A stretch of 64,000 nt of DNA, taken from the NCBI GenBank assembly GCA_035236585.1, contig CP141137.1, forward strand, positions 42,926,057 to 42,990,056. Direction: 5' to 3'. Position 1 is the stretch's first letter. Each line of letters starts with the position of its first letter. Under the pieces are notes generated by a model. That model was not told where the DNA came from and did no database searches. It saw nothing but the letters and a program-made list of their open reading frames with translations. A program made the translations under genes and the position numbers. This document shows positions 45,241 through 57,207 of the stretch, in pieces. The DNA is from Warburgia ugandensis (taxonomy: Eukaryota > Streptophyta > Magnoliopsida > Canellales > Canellaceae).

Positions 45241-46270
45241 CATTTAGACCTGGAGAAGGAAGGAAAATTGCTTAATATTCTCAAGGAGCATAAGACTACT
45301 GTAGGGTGGATTGTAGCAAACATTAAAGGGATTGCTTTAGCTATGTGTATGCACAGGACCCACCTAAAAGAGAATTCTCAATCATCTAGGGAAACTCAAA
45401 GAAGATTAAACCCCTACATGAAGGACATGGTAAGAGATGAAGTCATTAAGCTTTTAGATGTTTACGTGATATACCCCATCTCTTACAGCCCTTGGGTCAG
45501 CTCCATTTAGGTTGTACCCAAGAAATTTGGTGTCACGATAATCAAAACTAAGGACAATGAGTTGGTGCCCACTCGCATGACCACCAAGTGGAGAGTTTGT
45601 ATTGATTACCAAATGTTGAATGCAGTCACAAGGAAAGACCACTTTCATCTTCCCTTTATTGACCAAATACTTGAGAGGTTAGCCAGTCATAGTTATTACT
45701 ATTTTCTTGATGGTTATTCCAGCTATAACTAGATTCCTATAGCACCTAAATATTAGGAGAAGGCTCTCTTCACCTACCCTTTTGGGACCTTTGCTTACTA
45801 ACGTACACCTAGACTTTGCAATGCAGTAGCCACTTTCCAAATGTGTATCTTGAGCATATTTTTTAACATTGTAGAAAGGTTTCTAGAGGTGTTCATGGAT
45901 GACTTCTTGATTTTTTGTTCCTCTTTTGATGAGAGCCTGCACCATTTGAAGTTAGATCTTGTAAGGTATCATGAGAAAAAATTTAGTATTGAACTGGGAA
46001 ATATGTCATTTTATGGATCAAAATGACATTGTTCTAGACCACATACTATCACACAATGGTATACAGATAGATAAGGCCAGTGTGGATTTAATCTCCAACC
46101 TTCCTTCATTGAGGATGATAAAAGAAATTTGCTCCTTTCTAGCCCATGTTGGGTTTTATAGGAGATTCATCAAAGATTTTAGCAAGATTGCTAATCCCCT
46201 CTATAATATACCCATAAAGATTTTAGCAAGATTACTAGTCAAACTAACCCATGTACCTATCATTCAACCA
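45241..46270 (+). pseudogene. Reverse transcriptase, element B
   Basis: Copies element RNA into DNA in the family. Readable motifs in order: LNILKEHKTTVGWIVANIKG (45,271-45,330); MHRTHLKE; QRRLNPYMKDMVRDEVIKLL; VIYPIS; a stop at VVPKK (45,508); TKWRVCIDYQMLNAVTRKDH; FLDGYSSYN (about 45,700-45,730, family FLDGYSGYNQ); FGTFAY; then FMDD with the two catalytic Asp at 45,892-45,903. A one-base shift near 45,970 moves to the frame with GFYRRFIKDFSKIANP (46,151-46,198). The final segment is degraded by a local repeat of PIKILARLL. Three stops are at positions where relatives have Gln. Confidence 0.92.
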
Positions 46271-46750
46271 CCTAACTAGAGTGCACCATTTGAGATAATG
46301 TGTAACACTTTGGACTATGTGATTGGGATGTTTTGGGGCAGCGCATTGATAAACTTCCCTATGTGATATACTATGCTAGTAAAACACTCAGTGACACACA
46401 ACTCAACTATTTTTGAGCAGAGAAAGAGTTGTTGGTTGTCATGTTTGTAGTTGATAAGTATATAACTTACTTATTAAGCTTTAAGTTATAGTATACTCAG
46501 ATCATGCAACTTTGAAATATCTCCTTTCCAAAAAGAATGCAAAAGGCCAGGACGATCCAATAGATACTATTACCGTAGGAATTTGATCTTGAAATTCAAA
46601 ACAAGAAAGGTTCCAAAAATGTTGTAGCAGACCACTTGTCCAAACTAACTGTGGAGAATACTAGTGAAAATGTGCTTATGATGAAAGTTTTTCTAGATGA
46701 GCAGTTAATGCACATTTTTTAGTTACCTTCGTATTGAGACATAGTCAACT
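46271..46750 (+). pseudogene. RNase H, element B
   Basis: Traces in several frames: APFEIMCN-LDYVIG (46,285-46,330, first catalytic Asp replaced by Asn), RIDKLPYVIYYASKTL (46,340-46,390), [22 protein letters not shown] (46,490-46,545), [20 protein letters not shown] (46,580-46,640). It aligns block by block with element C 61,802-62,210, which is in better condition. Confidence 0.85.
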
Positions 46751-47963
46751 ATCTTGTTACAGGACAATTGCCTAATCACTAGACCAAAAAAGATAGAAAA
46801 AGATTTATGTCCAAGGTTTGGTACTTTAAGGATGACCTGTACTTATTTAAGTACTATCCCAATCAAGTTATTAGGAGATGCATACCCGGTGAAGTCATCT
46901 CTTTATATCATGATCATGCTTGTGGGGGACACTTTAGCTCTAGTAAGACACCTACAAAGATTTTGTAGCATGGTTTTTATTGGCCCACAATTTCAAAGAT
47001 TCACATGCTTACTTCACAGCATGTGCTAAGTGTCAGAGGTTAAGAAGTATAGGGAGGAAAAATATGATGCCCTTAAGCCCCATCCTAATTCTAGAACCTT
47101 TTGATGTGTGGGGCATAGATTTCATGGGGCCATTTCCTAATTCCTTTGGTATTTTTATACATCCTTATGGGGGTGAACTAATGACCACATGGTGGTGGTC
47201 AAATTTCTATAAGAAAATATATTTGCAAAGTTTGGTACTCCACATGCCACAATTAGTGATGGGAGCTAAGACTTTTGCAATAAAGTGTTTAAAATTTTAA
47301 TGAAAAAGTATGGTGTCAACTATAGAATAGCTACCCCATACCACCCTCAGACTAATGGGCAAGTAGAGGTGTCGAATGGGGAAATTAAGTGTATTTAGAG
47401 AAAATAGTCAATCCAAGTAGGAAAGACTAGTCTATAAGACTTACAAACACTTTATGGGCCTATAACACTACCTATAAGACTTCTATAGGCATGTCACCCT
47501 ACCACCTGGTCTATAGAAAGGCATGCCACTTACCAATAGAATTGGAACATAGGGCATATAGGACTATCAAAAAGCTCAATTTTGATTTGGATGCTACTAA
47601 AACTCATAGAAAACTCCCACTTAATAAGTTGAATTTAAGGAAAGATGAATATGAGCCTGTGTGGCTATACAAAGACCGAAGAAGATAAATCATGATAGAA
47701 AAATCTTAAGGAAGTCCTTTATCCAATGGCAAAAGATCTTATTGCATAATTCTAAGATGCATCTATTCCCAGATAAACTTAGGTCTCAATGTATAGGATC
47801 CTACATAGTACGTAGAGTATATCCTCATGGCACTATTGAGATAGATAAGGATGGTGAAATCTCTAAGTTTAATGGACAAAGGCTGAAACCCTTCCTCAAA
47901 CTAATTAACCCTAAGGTCGAGGAAATGTCCTTAGAGGCACCAGTCTACCATGATCTGCCTTAA
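46751..47963 (+). pseudogene. Integrase, element B
   Basis: Zinc-binding part near 46,900-47,045 (HDHACGGHFSSSK; Cys pair in CAKCQR). Core: [15 protein letters not shown] (47,107-47,150, first Asp), then about 60 bp present in element C is missing, FGTPHATISDG (47,233-47,265, second Asp, followed by a stop), and [17 protein letters not shown] (47,340-47,388, with Glu). C-terminal part: MSPYHLVYRKACHLPIELEH (47,491-47,550) and a final open segment 47,661-47,963 ending with FNGQRLKPFL. The family inserts the cDNA into the genome. The deletion removes part of the D-to-D spacer, so the fold would be lost even without the stops. Confidence 0.9.
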
Positions 47964-48040
47964 CATGGTCCAGAACACCTTGTACATTATATTTATTGCA
48001 CTCATCATCATCACGTCTGGCTAAGGACGTAAAACTTAGC

Positions 48041-48156
48041 GCTCACTGGGAGGCTACCTAGAGGTTTCTCAAATCTCAATATTTTACATCATTCCTTCAT
48101 CATATAGGGTCCTATGTTTCCAAACATTGAGGATAATGTTTAGTTTAGGTTGGGAC
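48041..48156 (+). other. Conserved post-pol hairpins, element B
   Basis: CTGGGAGGCTACCTAG (48,046-48,061) and ACATTGAGGATAATGT (48,124-48,139), followed by GGTTGGGAC. They correspond to TTGGGAGGCAACCCAA and ACATTGGGGACAATGT in element C. Both can pair as short hairpins. Confidence 0.65.
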
Positions 48157-49670
48157 ATGTTGATATACATAGAGATTTCAATCTTTCTTATATTTTTGAA
48201 AGATTTTTTAATTTTCTTGTATCTTTCAAAATAAAAATTTTGATGTCAAGTTCCTTTACTGTGATGACAATTGGATTTTTAGAAACTTAATAATTCTACT
48301 ACTTTAATCTCTTAATGAAAGTGCATATGGCTAATCTTTCTTGTTACTCATGTCTAGAAGCATTTTATGAAAGTTAAATCTTGAAAAATACTTACACACA
48401 GTAGATAATCTAGACTAACCAAGTGAGTTTTAGAGAATATCTTCCTTCTAAGAGTTATAAATAATTCCATATTTTCTTTAGTGTACATAACTTTATATGA
48501 TCCTATTATCTTTCTTTTGGTTAATTGCCAAAAGTAAATAGGAGTATCAGCTTCCTTTCAAGAATATTTATTAAATTTGATGGGCTTTAAGAAACCTAGG
48601 AAATGATATAGGTCATCCTTATTTTAGCCCAAAGATATAGAACCTACCCAGCATATTATACTAGTTAGGCCCTTGAGCCTATTGATAAGACTTTTCTTTC
48701 TCAACCCCACCAATCTTAACTCAAAAAATCTAGTAAAATAAATATCCATTACCTATTGTTAAAGATGAGTGGAGATAGTAGAAAAAGGACAAAAGGTTAA
48801 ACAAGTGAAAAATATCAAAATACATATAAAGAAAAGGTTGCTCATTCAAGGAATTCAAAACAAAAGTGAAAAGAAAGAAATTCAGAAAAGAAATAGTACA
48901 AAATATATTCACTTCAATATAGTCAAACTTGTTCAACAATCAAAAGAAGACCACTACTCAATTTTGAAATTTTGAACCATTATACCCTTCTTTTCCAAAC
49001 CTATCCTAAGCCTACATTTCTTCCTAATTAGAGACTTGTGGATCATAGGTGGAAGATATCCTTAATAAGGATCTAAAAGAAGGAATTAAGGTAAACTACC
49101 CCTTCTAGTCTTGGAAATAACATCTATTCTTAAGGATCATATTCTTTTGTCTCTTTAGTACTTAAATTTTATGTGAACTTTCAGCTTTGTTGGATCTTAT
49201 CACATAATGTGAGAAATATGTTTAACCCCTTTTTCTGAGAGCTTCGTTTTTTAGATTATACCTATGAGAATTTGAGGTCAAAACATATTTCTAATGGAAC
49301 ATAGGTATATCTAATTAGAAGTCCTGACTTATGTAGTTGTACACACACATGCACTCTTAGAGGTAACTATAATAAAGTGACTTTAATATTTAAATAACTC
49401 ATAAAATTGTCATTCGCCTATATTAAGTTGTTAAAACTAATAGAGTACTAATGAATGAGATTCTCTAAGATAAAATAAGGGACTTGATCTTATGAAATTT
49501 TGTGTGTATATTCACTGTAAACCCTTAGAGGCCTAACTCGTCCACTTGGGATAACCTAAGGGTTTAATGGCTTGTTGAATGATCTAAATGCAATCATGAT
49601 TACCTACGAAAATAGCAACCATTTTTGAGTTTTATGATATTTTGTATGTTTTGCTCAGAATTAGCAAAAT
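48157..49670 (+). other. 3' non-coding region of element B
   Basis: No env-like frame and no membrane-protein signature. AT-rich, homologous to element A 17,300-18,400 and to the last 200 bases of element C. Short opposed frames at 48,730-48,975 are compositional. Confidence 0.65.
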
Positions 49671-49680
49671 GATGGTTGGG
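49671..49680 (+). other. Polypurine tract, element B
   Basis: GATGGTTGGG immediately before TGTTGTGATAAC, the start of the 3' LTR. Confidence 0.65.
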
Positions 49681-52619
49681 TGTTGTGATAACTATCCTAA
49701 TATGTATAAAAGTACCCAATTGGTTACCATGTGTTATAAATTATAGTGTTAAATTAGTGTTTTTGGCCAAAAATTATAACACAAGCATTTCTGACTGATA
49801 AACCAAATATTTGATAATTTGTAGGTTGAAAAGCTAATTCGAGGTAAGTATGTGAATAATCATAATTTTTTAAGATTTAATTAGAGTTTTTCACCTTTTT
49901 TAGGAAGCAAGATGGAGATCTGATGGCTGAGATCGATCAAGTCAAGGCCTAACTATCATCAATCCAAAGTGAGATCAAGGATCAAGATTACCTTAAAGCA
50001 AACAGAGGATGGAATTGGAGAATTCAAAAGTGACTAATGTAAGCCCATGCACAACCCATGCAAATTCCACTACCTTTTCATGGGATTCAGTCAAGTCACC
50101 TAACCCATATAGCCATGAAGAATGTGATAAGCTAAGGAACCTGGCCAAGCCATCAAAGCCAAGAGGGTTGAGCCATCAAGCCATGCTAAAGAAGCCCTGA
50201 AGCCAACCATGAAGCCAAGCCAAATGAGCTCTCAAAGTAAGCCATCAAGCCACATGAGCCAAGCTACATGGAAGGCGACACTTGGAGGATAATTTAAGGA
50301 TATTATTAATGCCAAAATTGGAATTTTTAGGAAGATAATTAGAGGATGTTAAAGTGAAAATTCAATTGGGTAAGATAGCATGTGGACCAATAGGAAGAAG
50401 CCATCTCAATCTTTCCTCTTTCCAACTTATTTTCCATTATTTTTTCTCTCTCCATCTCACCTACACCTCAGCTACTCCATCCCACAATTTATTGAGGGAG
50501 ACACACTTCCTAATAAGGTGGCACCTGCCACCTTCCTAAAATGCCACCTCACCCAGTCAACCAATCCTAAGTGGATACCTCACTTATCTAGCCAATCCCA
50601 CCTTCTAAATCTCTCTTATCTCCTTATCTTTCCCTCTCTCTCCAATCCATGCTCTAACCTCTTTCTAATTACAAGGCCTCCCACGAGTTCTACATCTTAA
50701 GTCCCCCACTTTCTTAAAATCTCCCACTATCCTAGATCTATGCATCATCCTAATCCCACCTCCGCCTTATCTCTTTCTTCTTATCTTTCCCTCCATCTCT
50801 ATCTCTTTCTTTCCCCAACCACTAAAGTATTCCACATGAACCACATTGGAGGGAAGGAGCTCCACACCTAGATCCTACAAAGTAGGAGCGTCCTCCCAAT
50901 CCTCCTTCCTCTTAGTTGTCCAAGGTGGCCAATCTCTTCGTGCCACCTTGTTCCCATCTTAGGTTGTTATAATCTCAATGTCACCTCATCCTACCTTCCA
51001 TTCTTCCTAGCATCACATGTTCCATTCTAAAAGGAATTCCACCATTTGTACTCCCCCTTTGAAACCTACACTTATCTCTTTTCTAATTGTGCATCTCCTA
51101 ATCAAAGGCTGATCTTATTTTTCCATTATTAACTTTCATTCTCCACCTTTGGATTAGACCTTATCAAAATTAGAAGAATCACCCCAACATTTGTAAGTCC
51201 TTATGTTTTCCCATGTAGAGGGCATCTTTTGAGAGTGAGAGGCACCTCCTAAAAAGGTGGCGCCTCGCTCCATTCTCTTTGCTTAAGCTTCCTATGCATT
51301 CACCCTTTAGGAGTTATTTTCCTTGAAGTCTTTAACATTTTCTTTCTTAGAGTTGTGCTTCATCCCATAACATTTTGGGCCTCCCTCAACAACTTGGTGG
51401 TTCTCCAGTTTTCAACTTGATTAAGGTTAGGTTCTTCCTATATTTTACTCACTCTTTCATTGTTCTTTGATTATCCTTATTGGTTGATGTGATTTCTTCT
51501 TACTTACTTCTTAATCATCATGATTTTTTCCTTTTGATTTCTACCCTAGATCCTTGTTCCTAAGGATCACTAATCTCTAGTCATGACAACCAAGAAATAG
51601 TGATCTTTAAATCAAGTGACTAGGGTGCCTTGAATCCCTTAAGATTCCATTACTTCTCTTACCTTGTTTCACTCTCTCCTTTGGATTCTTCCTTTGAATA
51701 TACACATGCTATCATGGGGTTAATGGTTGCAAGTTGAAGAATTTTTCTTTGTGTTTGAATCCTAGAATAGTGAGCACCATGTTTGTATTACTTTTTCAAT
51801 TAATAAAGTGGATGTTGATTCATGTTTATTACTCACTTGTTATGGACGTTTAAGTGACTTGATTATTTCTGATTTAATTCCATCTTGCATTATACATTTC
51901 ATTCAACTTTTAAAGCATACATTACCAATTTATTTTGCATTAGTTTCACAACACACCACCTTCAACATCATGCGCACCAACCCTAGGAGTCACATGAATG
52001 ATGTTGATGGTTGTCACTTAGATTAGGATTGTTATCTAATACTAACATTTGGTTATGGTTCCATGCTTTTCTTTCTTAAGTAATCATGCATATTAATAAT
52101 GTTGTTTCACACATTTCCTGTCTTGCGACATCATAAGAGTTTCATTTAAAAAATAAGTGCACTACACCTTTGCACCATGTGGATGGACTTTGGATCATGC
52201 ACATGTTTCTAAGGGTTTTTGTATGTGTTTTGTAGTTGCTCATTCTTGCACTTTTCATAATTACATGATTCATTTGGATAGGTGTTTATGGGTGAGTTAG
52301 AGTCCCTTGATCATTAGATTTAGCTTTTGGATTTTGCACCGTGAACTATGCAAATCATCCTTTAGGATTGTGTGCATAGTAAATGGATTTATTTGTTAGT
52401 TATTTTTTCATATTCCATACATTTAGTTTCCATTATTTAGCTATGATTTATTTAGATAGTTTCAAATTTCACCTTTAGGATGTTTTAGTTTAGGAAATTT
52501 TTATTTTTAGAAAGTATGCTTTTAGGAAAGTTTCTATATGAGTTTGATTGCTTTAGTTAATTTCATATTTATGTTTTAAATCTATGCTAAGTTTCCATTC
52601 TTAATTTTGTTTAAAACCA
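49681..52619 (+). repeat. 3' LTR of element B
   Basis: Matches 38,550-41,420 throughout; ends TTTAAAACCAC. It has one copy of the 105-bp unit and lacks the TATA. Relative to the 5' copy it carries a roughly 200-bp extra stretch near 50,350-50,550 (GGGAGACACACTTCCTAATA region) that the 5' copy seems to have lost. Both copies are clearly diverged, so the insertion is old. Confidence 0.9.
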
Positions 52620-53579
52620 CTTTCTTTGGCTAGGCTAAGTAGTTTAAGGAAGGGTCCACTAATCACACAAACTATTCGCTTCCAACGCATGCTTATACTA
52701 TAAATAATTCATTTGCTTGTGAGTTAAGTAAAACATCACAATAGACATGAAAAGGGAAAGAAGGATAACGAGAGACAAGATGAAAGAAAGAAGGAGAAAT
52801 AGGAAGGAGAGACAGAGGGAAGGGAAAGGAGAAGGAAGGAGAGAAGGACTTAATGCAGCCTGCCCACTACATACGAGACAAGGGGAGAATGTCTATCCCA
52901 CTCCTTTTGAGTTTTGGAGCATAAAACTTCAGCAGACCATGAGGAATCCAACTCTAACAACTAAGAAGCTTAAGGGAGAAAAAACAAGTAAGGGGTGTAG
53001 GTTTCTCCTAAGTTACAATGGTTTGTTTTATCTATAAATTCTCATCTTATTTCAATTGTAAGATTCAATGTTTATCTTACTATTTTAGATGAATTTGTAT
53101 GTGTGTGACTACAGGTTTCCATGATCCATTACTCCTTGATATTGGGATGATTCCTAATGTGCATCTGGTGATATGTTGATTTTAGTAGTACAATGAAAGT
53201 TTTGATGTTCCATGACTTATTCTTAGAATGATAGAATAGGATTATACATCCTATTTCCAAGCTATAAACTTTACCAATGATTCTAATATATATACCCTAT
53301 CAAATTCTGATTTTGGATTATCCGTTAATAGTAGATTAACATGCTAAAATTTGGAATTAAATTGTTATAAGTGGTGCATTCAATCTACAATGTGATAGAA
53401 CATGTTTCATTTCCATAGCAAAAAACATGTTCTGCTACCTAAGGAATGCTAATGACTAAGTGTCAAATTAGGTTCTAATTCTTTTCAAGGGTTGAATGTA
53501 ATACTTATAACCCTCTTTAGTGCCTCATATTAAGCATGAAAAGCATATATGAAACCTTTAGATTAATCCTCAAAGTCAA
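52620..53579. other. Purine-rich DNA, no gene recognised
   Basis: An open frame at 52,747-53,037 (96 codons, very Arg/Glu/Lys-rich start) arises from a GA-rich tract and has no recognisable domain. It may be the transcribed part of an old LTR. Confidence 0.45.
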
Positions 53580-54200
53580 TTAGTTTTTAGTAAATGAGGA
53601 TTGTAGGACTGTTAGTGCAAAAAACCTACATGCAAACCTACTAGTGTTGGGTGTGTTTAGTGACCTTACTGACATATTAAAATGGATGTCTATAAGCCAT
53701 TCAAATCTAATTGAAAGATTGAGTGCATGCAAGACTGCTAGTACAAAAAATCTATACACATACTCACTAGAGTTGGGCATGTTTAATGACCTTCCTAACT
53801 TCCATTGGATCTGAAAATTCATAGTGACCTTAGTCACATAGTGATACAAATTCCAAGAAATTTATTTGGCAATTTGATATCTAGAAGCCATTTAAATCTA
53901 GTCAAAATATTGAGTTCATGCAAGACTACTAGCTCAGAAAACTTGCAAGTGCACCTACTAATCTTGAGCATGTTTGACGACTTTCCTGAATACCATTAGA
54001 CCTAAAATTTTATCAAAAAACTTCTAACACAGTAATACCATTGCCCATAAATTTATTTAGTTATTGAATGCTTAGAAGTCATTTGAATCCAATCGATATA
54101 AGTTCATCCCAGATTGCTGAAGTAGAAAGCTTGTGAGCACATCAACTATAGATGAGTGTGTTTGACCATCCTTATAATATCTCATGGATCTAAAAATAAG
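53580..54200 (+). repeat. 190-bp tandem repeat, about 3.5 copies
   Basis: AAGCCATT(C/T)AAATCTA blocks start at 53,694, 53,884 and 54,073 (spacing 190 and 189), each followed by TGCAAGACT-CTAG, a GAGCATGTTTGA-type block and ACCTTCCT. A partial copy precedes at 53,590. Confidence 0.85.
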
Positions 54201-55530
54201 TAAAGAACTACATCCTATCATGTTTTAAGAGTACAATAGCCCATCTAAAAGTTAAATGGTAGGTAGTCATATAAAATTGTGAGAATGTTTTGCCTAGACT
54301 ATGGCATATGAATAGATGAAAGTATGAGGTTGAATCAAATTTATCAATGCATCATTGATTATCTAAAATGATAAACTATTTTGATTTAGTTGGTTATGTT
54401 TGATAAGCCACTAACTAAATTAAAAAGTTTAACCTGTCATGCCACTACCTTATGAATTCTACTACAAGATTATCTATATGTTTATGCATCTGAAATGCCT
54501 TGGAATGGAATCTCCATGTTGAGTGCCATATTTTCTATCATACATGTGAGATTTTGTGTTTGCAAAAATTTAAACCAATGTTTTTCAAATATTGAAATGA
54601 ATAAAAAATTCTATTGAAAATGGCTCTGTTTTGATTATGTTTTCCATTTCGTAAGAAGTGTACTCTATGAAGTGTTTGATAGTTTATCTTCTAGCTATAT
54701 GCATCATGGCTCCTATAAAGCCATGTCTAAGGGGAAAATGGGACCCCATGGTCTCTATGATAGGGGTGGAAATTTACCACTATCATTCTAAATTTTGTTT
54801 AAGGATAGATACCTAGCCCATAAGAGGCTATCTGGCAAGTGATTGTATCATGGGAAGAGTTCACTCCTCTGATCTACTCTCCCCATAAGAGTGGAGTGTA
54901 GACTATGCGGTATCCATAGTTGACCTTAGCTAGTTCATTGTTACACATATAGCAGATCATCTAATTATGTAAGTTTGGAAAATAATTTATATGTTGGTTA
55001 TCCTCAAGGGTTAAGGACCAAATTTTCTTTGTGTAGGTGGTTTACTGTTGTCTAATTTGTTATCAGAAATCTAATGAGTTTACTTACATATTCAATATGT
55101 GAAATATTTTTTGATTGGCTACATATAGTTCTAAGATTTCAACTTAGATTTGAAGATTTAAATGAAATGGAGGTTAATCAAAAGCATTACTCTATACTCT
55201 CTTGCATACATGTGTTTGCATGTTTTGTCTAACTTAGTAGGTTCCTACTAAGTCATCATACTCACCCCTTTACAATGACATTTCAAGAGAAGGTCAAGAA
55301 AATAAGAACCAGTTGAAGTTCAAAAGCAAGCAGGAGAAAGAACTAGAATTTAGAAAGTAAGAAGACTTTAGAACTTAGATGATGTCTACTTTCATGAACA
55401 ATGACATTCATTAATACTGTAAGAAATATTATGATGTTAATTATTGCATTTAAATAATTAGATGATTGTAATTGTGCAGTAAAACCTATGGTAAGCCCTA
55501 TACATAAATTGATTTTTTACATTCCTTCAG
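54201..55530 (+). repeat. Decayed gypsy LTR-like sequence
   Basis: GTTCCTACTAAGTCATCATA then CTCACCCC at 55,242-55,269 resembles the CTACTGAGTATAG...ACTCACCC block of the solo LTR (34,180-34,205). The 54,720-54,960 stretch (CCCCATGGTCTCTATGATAG) resembles the corresponding zone upstream of that block. With the 190-bp array it is probably one LTR of a Tekay-like element; its ends are not visible. Confidence 0.4.
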
Positions 55531-55534
55531 GCTA

Positions 55535-55770
55535 GCGCCTTCCCTAAGCGATGCACTGCATCAGATCCTGAATATAGTGGAAAATGGACAAGGGCTACTA
55601 GGGCATTTCCTTGAAAGTGATGCACCACATCAGATCCCAGATACAGTGGAAAATAGGCAAGGGCTACTAGAGAGTTCCCTCAAAAGTGACACGCTGCATC
55701 AAAACCCATGTGCAATGGAAAGTATGCATGGGTTCCAACATGGTTTAAGAAGTGTGCAAGTAAATAAGCT
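55535..55770 (+). repeat. 69-bp in-frame tandem repeat
   Basis: Copies start at 55,553, 55,622 and 55,691 (exactly 69 bp apart), so the open frame 55,577-55,777 encodes 23-residue repeats (VENGQGLLGHFLESDAPHQ, then VENRQGLLESSLKSDTLHQ). It sits directly upstream of the LINE endonuclease and may be its 5' region. Confidence 0.75.
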
Positions 55771-55800
55771 AAGGTAGATAATAAGATTCATATCACCTTA

Positions 55801-56460
55801 TGGCATATAGGCATATTAACATGTAAGAGTCTAGAGTTAGTAGATACAATAAAATGTAGGAGATTCAACAAAGCTTATATCGAAGAAACCAAGTGGAAAG
55901 GGCTAAAAATAGAGAAATTGATGGGTATAAACTTTAGTATGTAAGAAAGGGCAATAATAGAAATAACATAGGGATATTGGTAGATAAAAATTAAAGGATA
56001 AAGTTGTAGATGTTAAAAGAACCAGTGATAGAGTTATAGTAATAAAACTTGCTCTAGGGGAGAAGATCATAAATGTTACAAGTGCATACACACAACAAGT
56101 AGGGTTAGAAGATAGAATTAAAAGATAGTTCTGGGAAGATATGGAGGGAGTCATGCAAAAAATTCCTAACATAGAGGGAATATTTATAGGAGCAAACTTT
56201 AATACTCATGTAGGAAAGAAAGGAAGGATATGATAGGGTACATGGAGGGTATAGTATTGAAGAAAGAAATGAGATGGGAGAACCTATACTCAATTTTGCT
56301 TTAGGATATAACCTAGCTATAGCAAACACATACTTCAAGAAGAGGGGTAAACACTTATTAATCTTTAAAAGTGGACCATAAATAAGTTAATGGTTATGGA
56401 TATCTACACTAAAATATGGAAGAAAAGAAATGAACCTAAAAGTGTCCAAAAACTAGGTGG
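55801..56460 (+). pseudogene. LINE endonuclease (APE-type), RTE-like
   Basis: Target-site nicking nuclease of a non-LTR retrotransposon. The frame from 55,801 reads WHIGILTCKSLELVDTIKCR, then AYIEETKWKGLK (catalytic Glu in EETKW), corresponding to the WNIGTLTGKS and QETKW motifs of plant RTE-type LINEs. After shifts: DVKRTSDRVIVIKLALGEKI (56,005-56,065), NVTSAYTQQVGLED (family NVISAYAPQVG), FWEDMEGVMQKIPNIEGIFI and GANFNTHVG (family GGDFNGHVG). Then traces of YNLAIANTYFKKR (56,308-56,345). The terminal D-x-V/H motifs are not readable. Multiple stops and indels. Confidence 0.88.
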
Positions 56461-57207
56461 TGATACTTAAAAGGAGAGAAGATATATAAACAAGTTGAGG
56501 GTTGAAGGAAAATGGAAAAGTGAAACAGAAGTAAACATCATGTAGGCTAATATGGTTGAGTATAATAAGAAAGTGACAAAAGATGTCTTAGGAGTATCTA
56601 AAGGTAAAAGACAACCAGCAAAGGAAACTTGGTGGTTGAGTGAAAAGGTATGAAAATTTGTTAAAAACAAAGGGTGTGCTTTAAAGCAAGCAAAGAACTA
56701 AAAATAACAAAAACTTTGAGCAATATAAGAATGTTAAAAAGGTTGCTAAGAGAGTAGAAAGTGATGCTAAACTCAAGGCATATGATGATCTCTATAATAG
56801 ATTAGAATCAAGAGAAGGTGAGAAAGATGTGCTTAATTCGTAAAAGTAAGAGAAAAGAAGAGTAAGGACTTAGACATTATTAAGTAATTTAGAAGTGATG
56901 ACCAAAGGGTGCGAGTCAAAGATGACAAGATCAAACAAAGGTGGGAAAGTTACTTTCAAAAATTGTTAAATGATAATTACCCTAAGAATATAAGGATTTG
57001 AAATACCAATTACCTTAGTAACATTGGACATTATAAATATGACTATTGGATTAGGATACCTGAGGTGAAGGAAGCCTTAAAGAAGATGAAATTAGGAAAG
57101 GCAGTGGGGCTTGATGGTATACCAATAGAGTTTTGGAAGTAAATTGGACATACTTGAGTAGTTTGGTTGACGAAGTTGTTTAACAAGATTGTAAAATCAA
57201 AGAAAAT
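56461..57207 (+). pseudogene. LINE linker and reverse transcriptase start
   Basis: Continuation of the LINE: KGKRQPAKETWWLSEKV (56,600-56,650; family KETWWWNEEV), DDLYNRLESREGEKDV (56,787-56,833), GKLLSKIVK region, then the RT entry block RIPEVKEALKKMKLGKAVGLDGIPIEFWK (57,050-57,140, given here as an unbroken frame of about 30 codons) and VWLTKLFNKIVKSKK (57,160-57,205). The RT catalytic YADD motif would lie farther on. The element stops at 57,207, where the LTR of element C begins, so C inserted into the LINE. Confidence 0.88.

Larger units (their letters stand above)
38550..52619 (+). mobile_element. Athila-like Ty3/gypsy element B, full length but dead
   Basis: Two LTRs (38,550-41,420 and 49,681-52,619) enclose a primer site, leader, gag, protease, RT, RNase H, integrase, post-pol motifs and polypurine tract in the standard Ty3/gypsy order. 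Total length is about 14.1 kb. Every coding part carries stops or frameshifts. There is no readable env-like frame between pol and the 3' LTR. It lies next to a copia-like LTR on the left and LTR-like DNA on the right; no exact target duplication could be fixed. Confidence 0.92.

Noticed and set aside
48157..49670. Env-like gene between pol and the 3' LTR of element B
   Set aside because: Some Athila elements carry one, but no frame longer than 70 codons and no transmembrane pattern was seen.
52747..53037. 96-codon basic open frame as a nucleic-acid-binding protein
   Set aside because: The Arg/Lys/Glu bias comes from a GA-rich tract, and there is no motif in the remainder.
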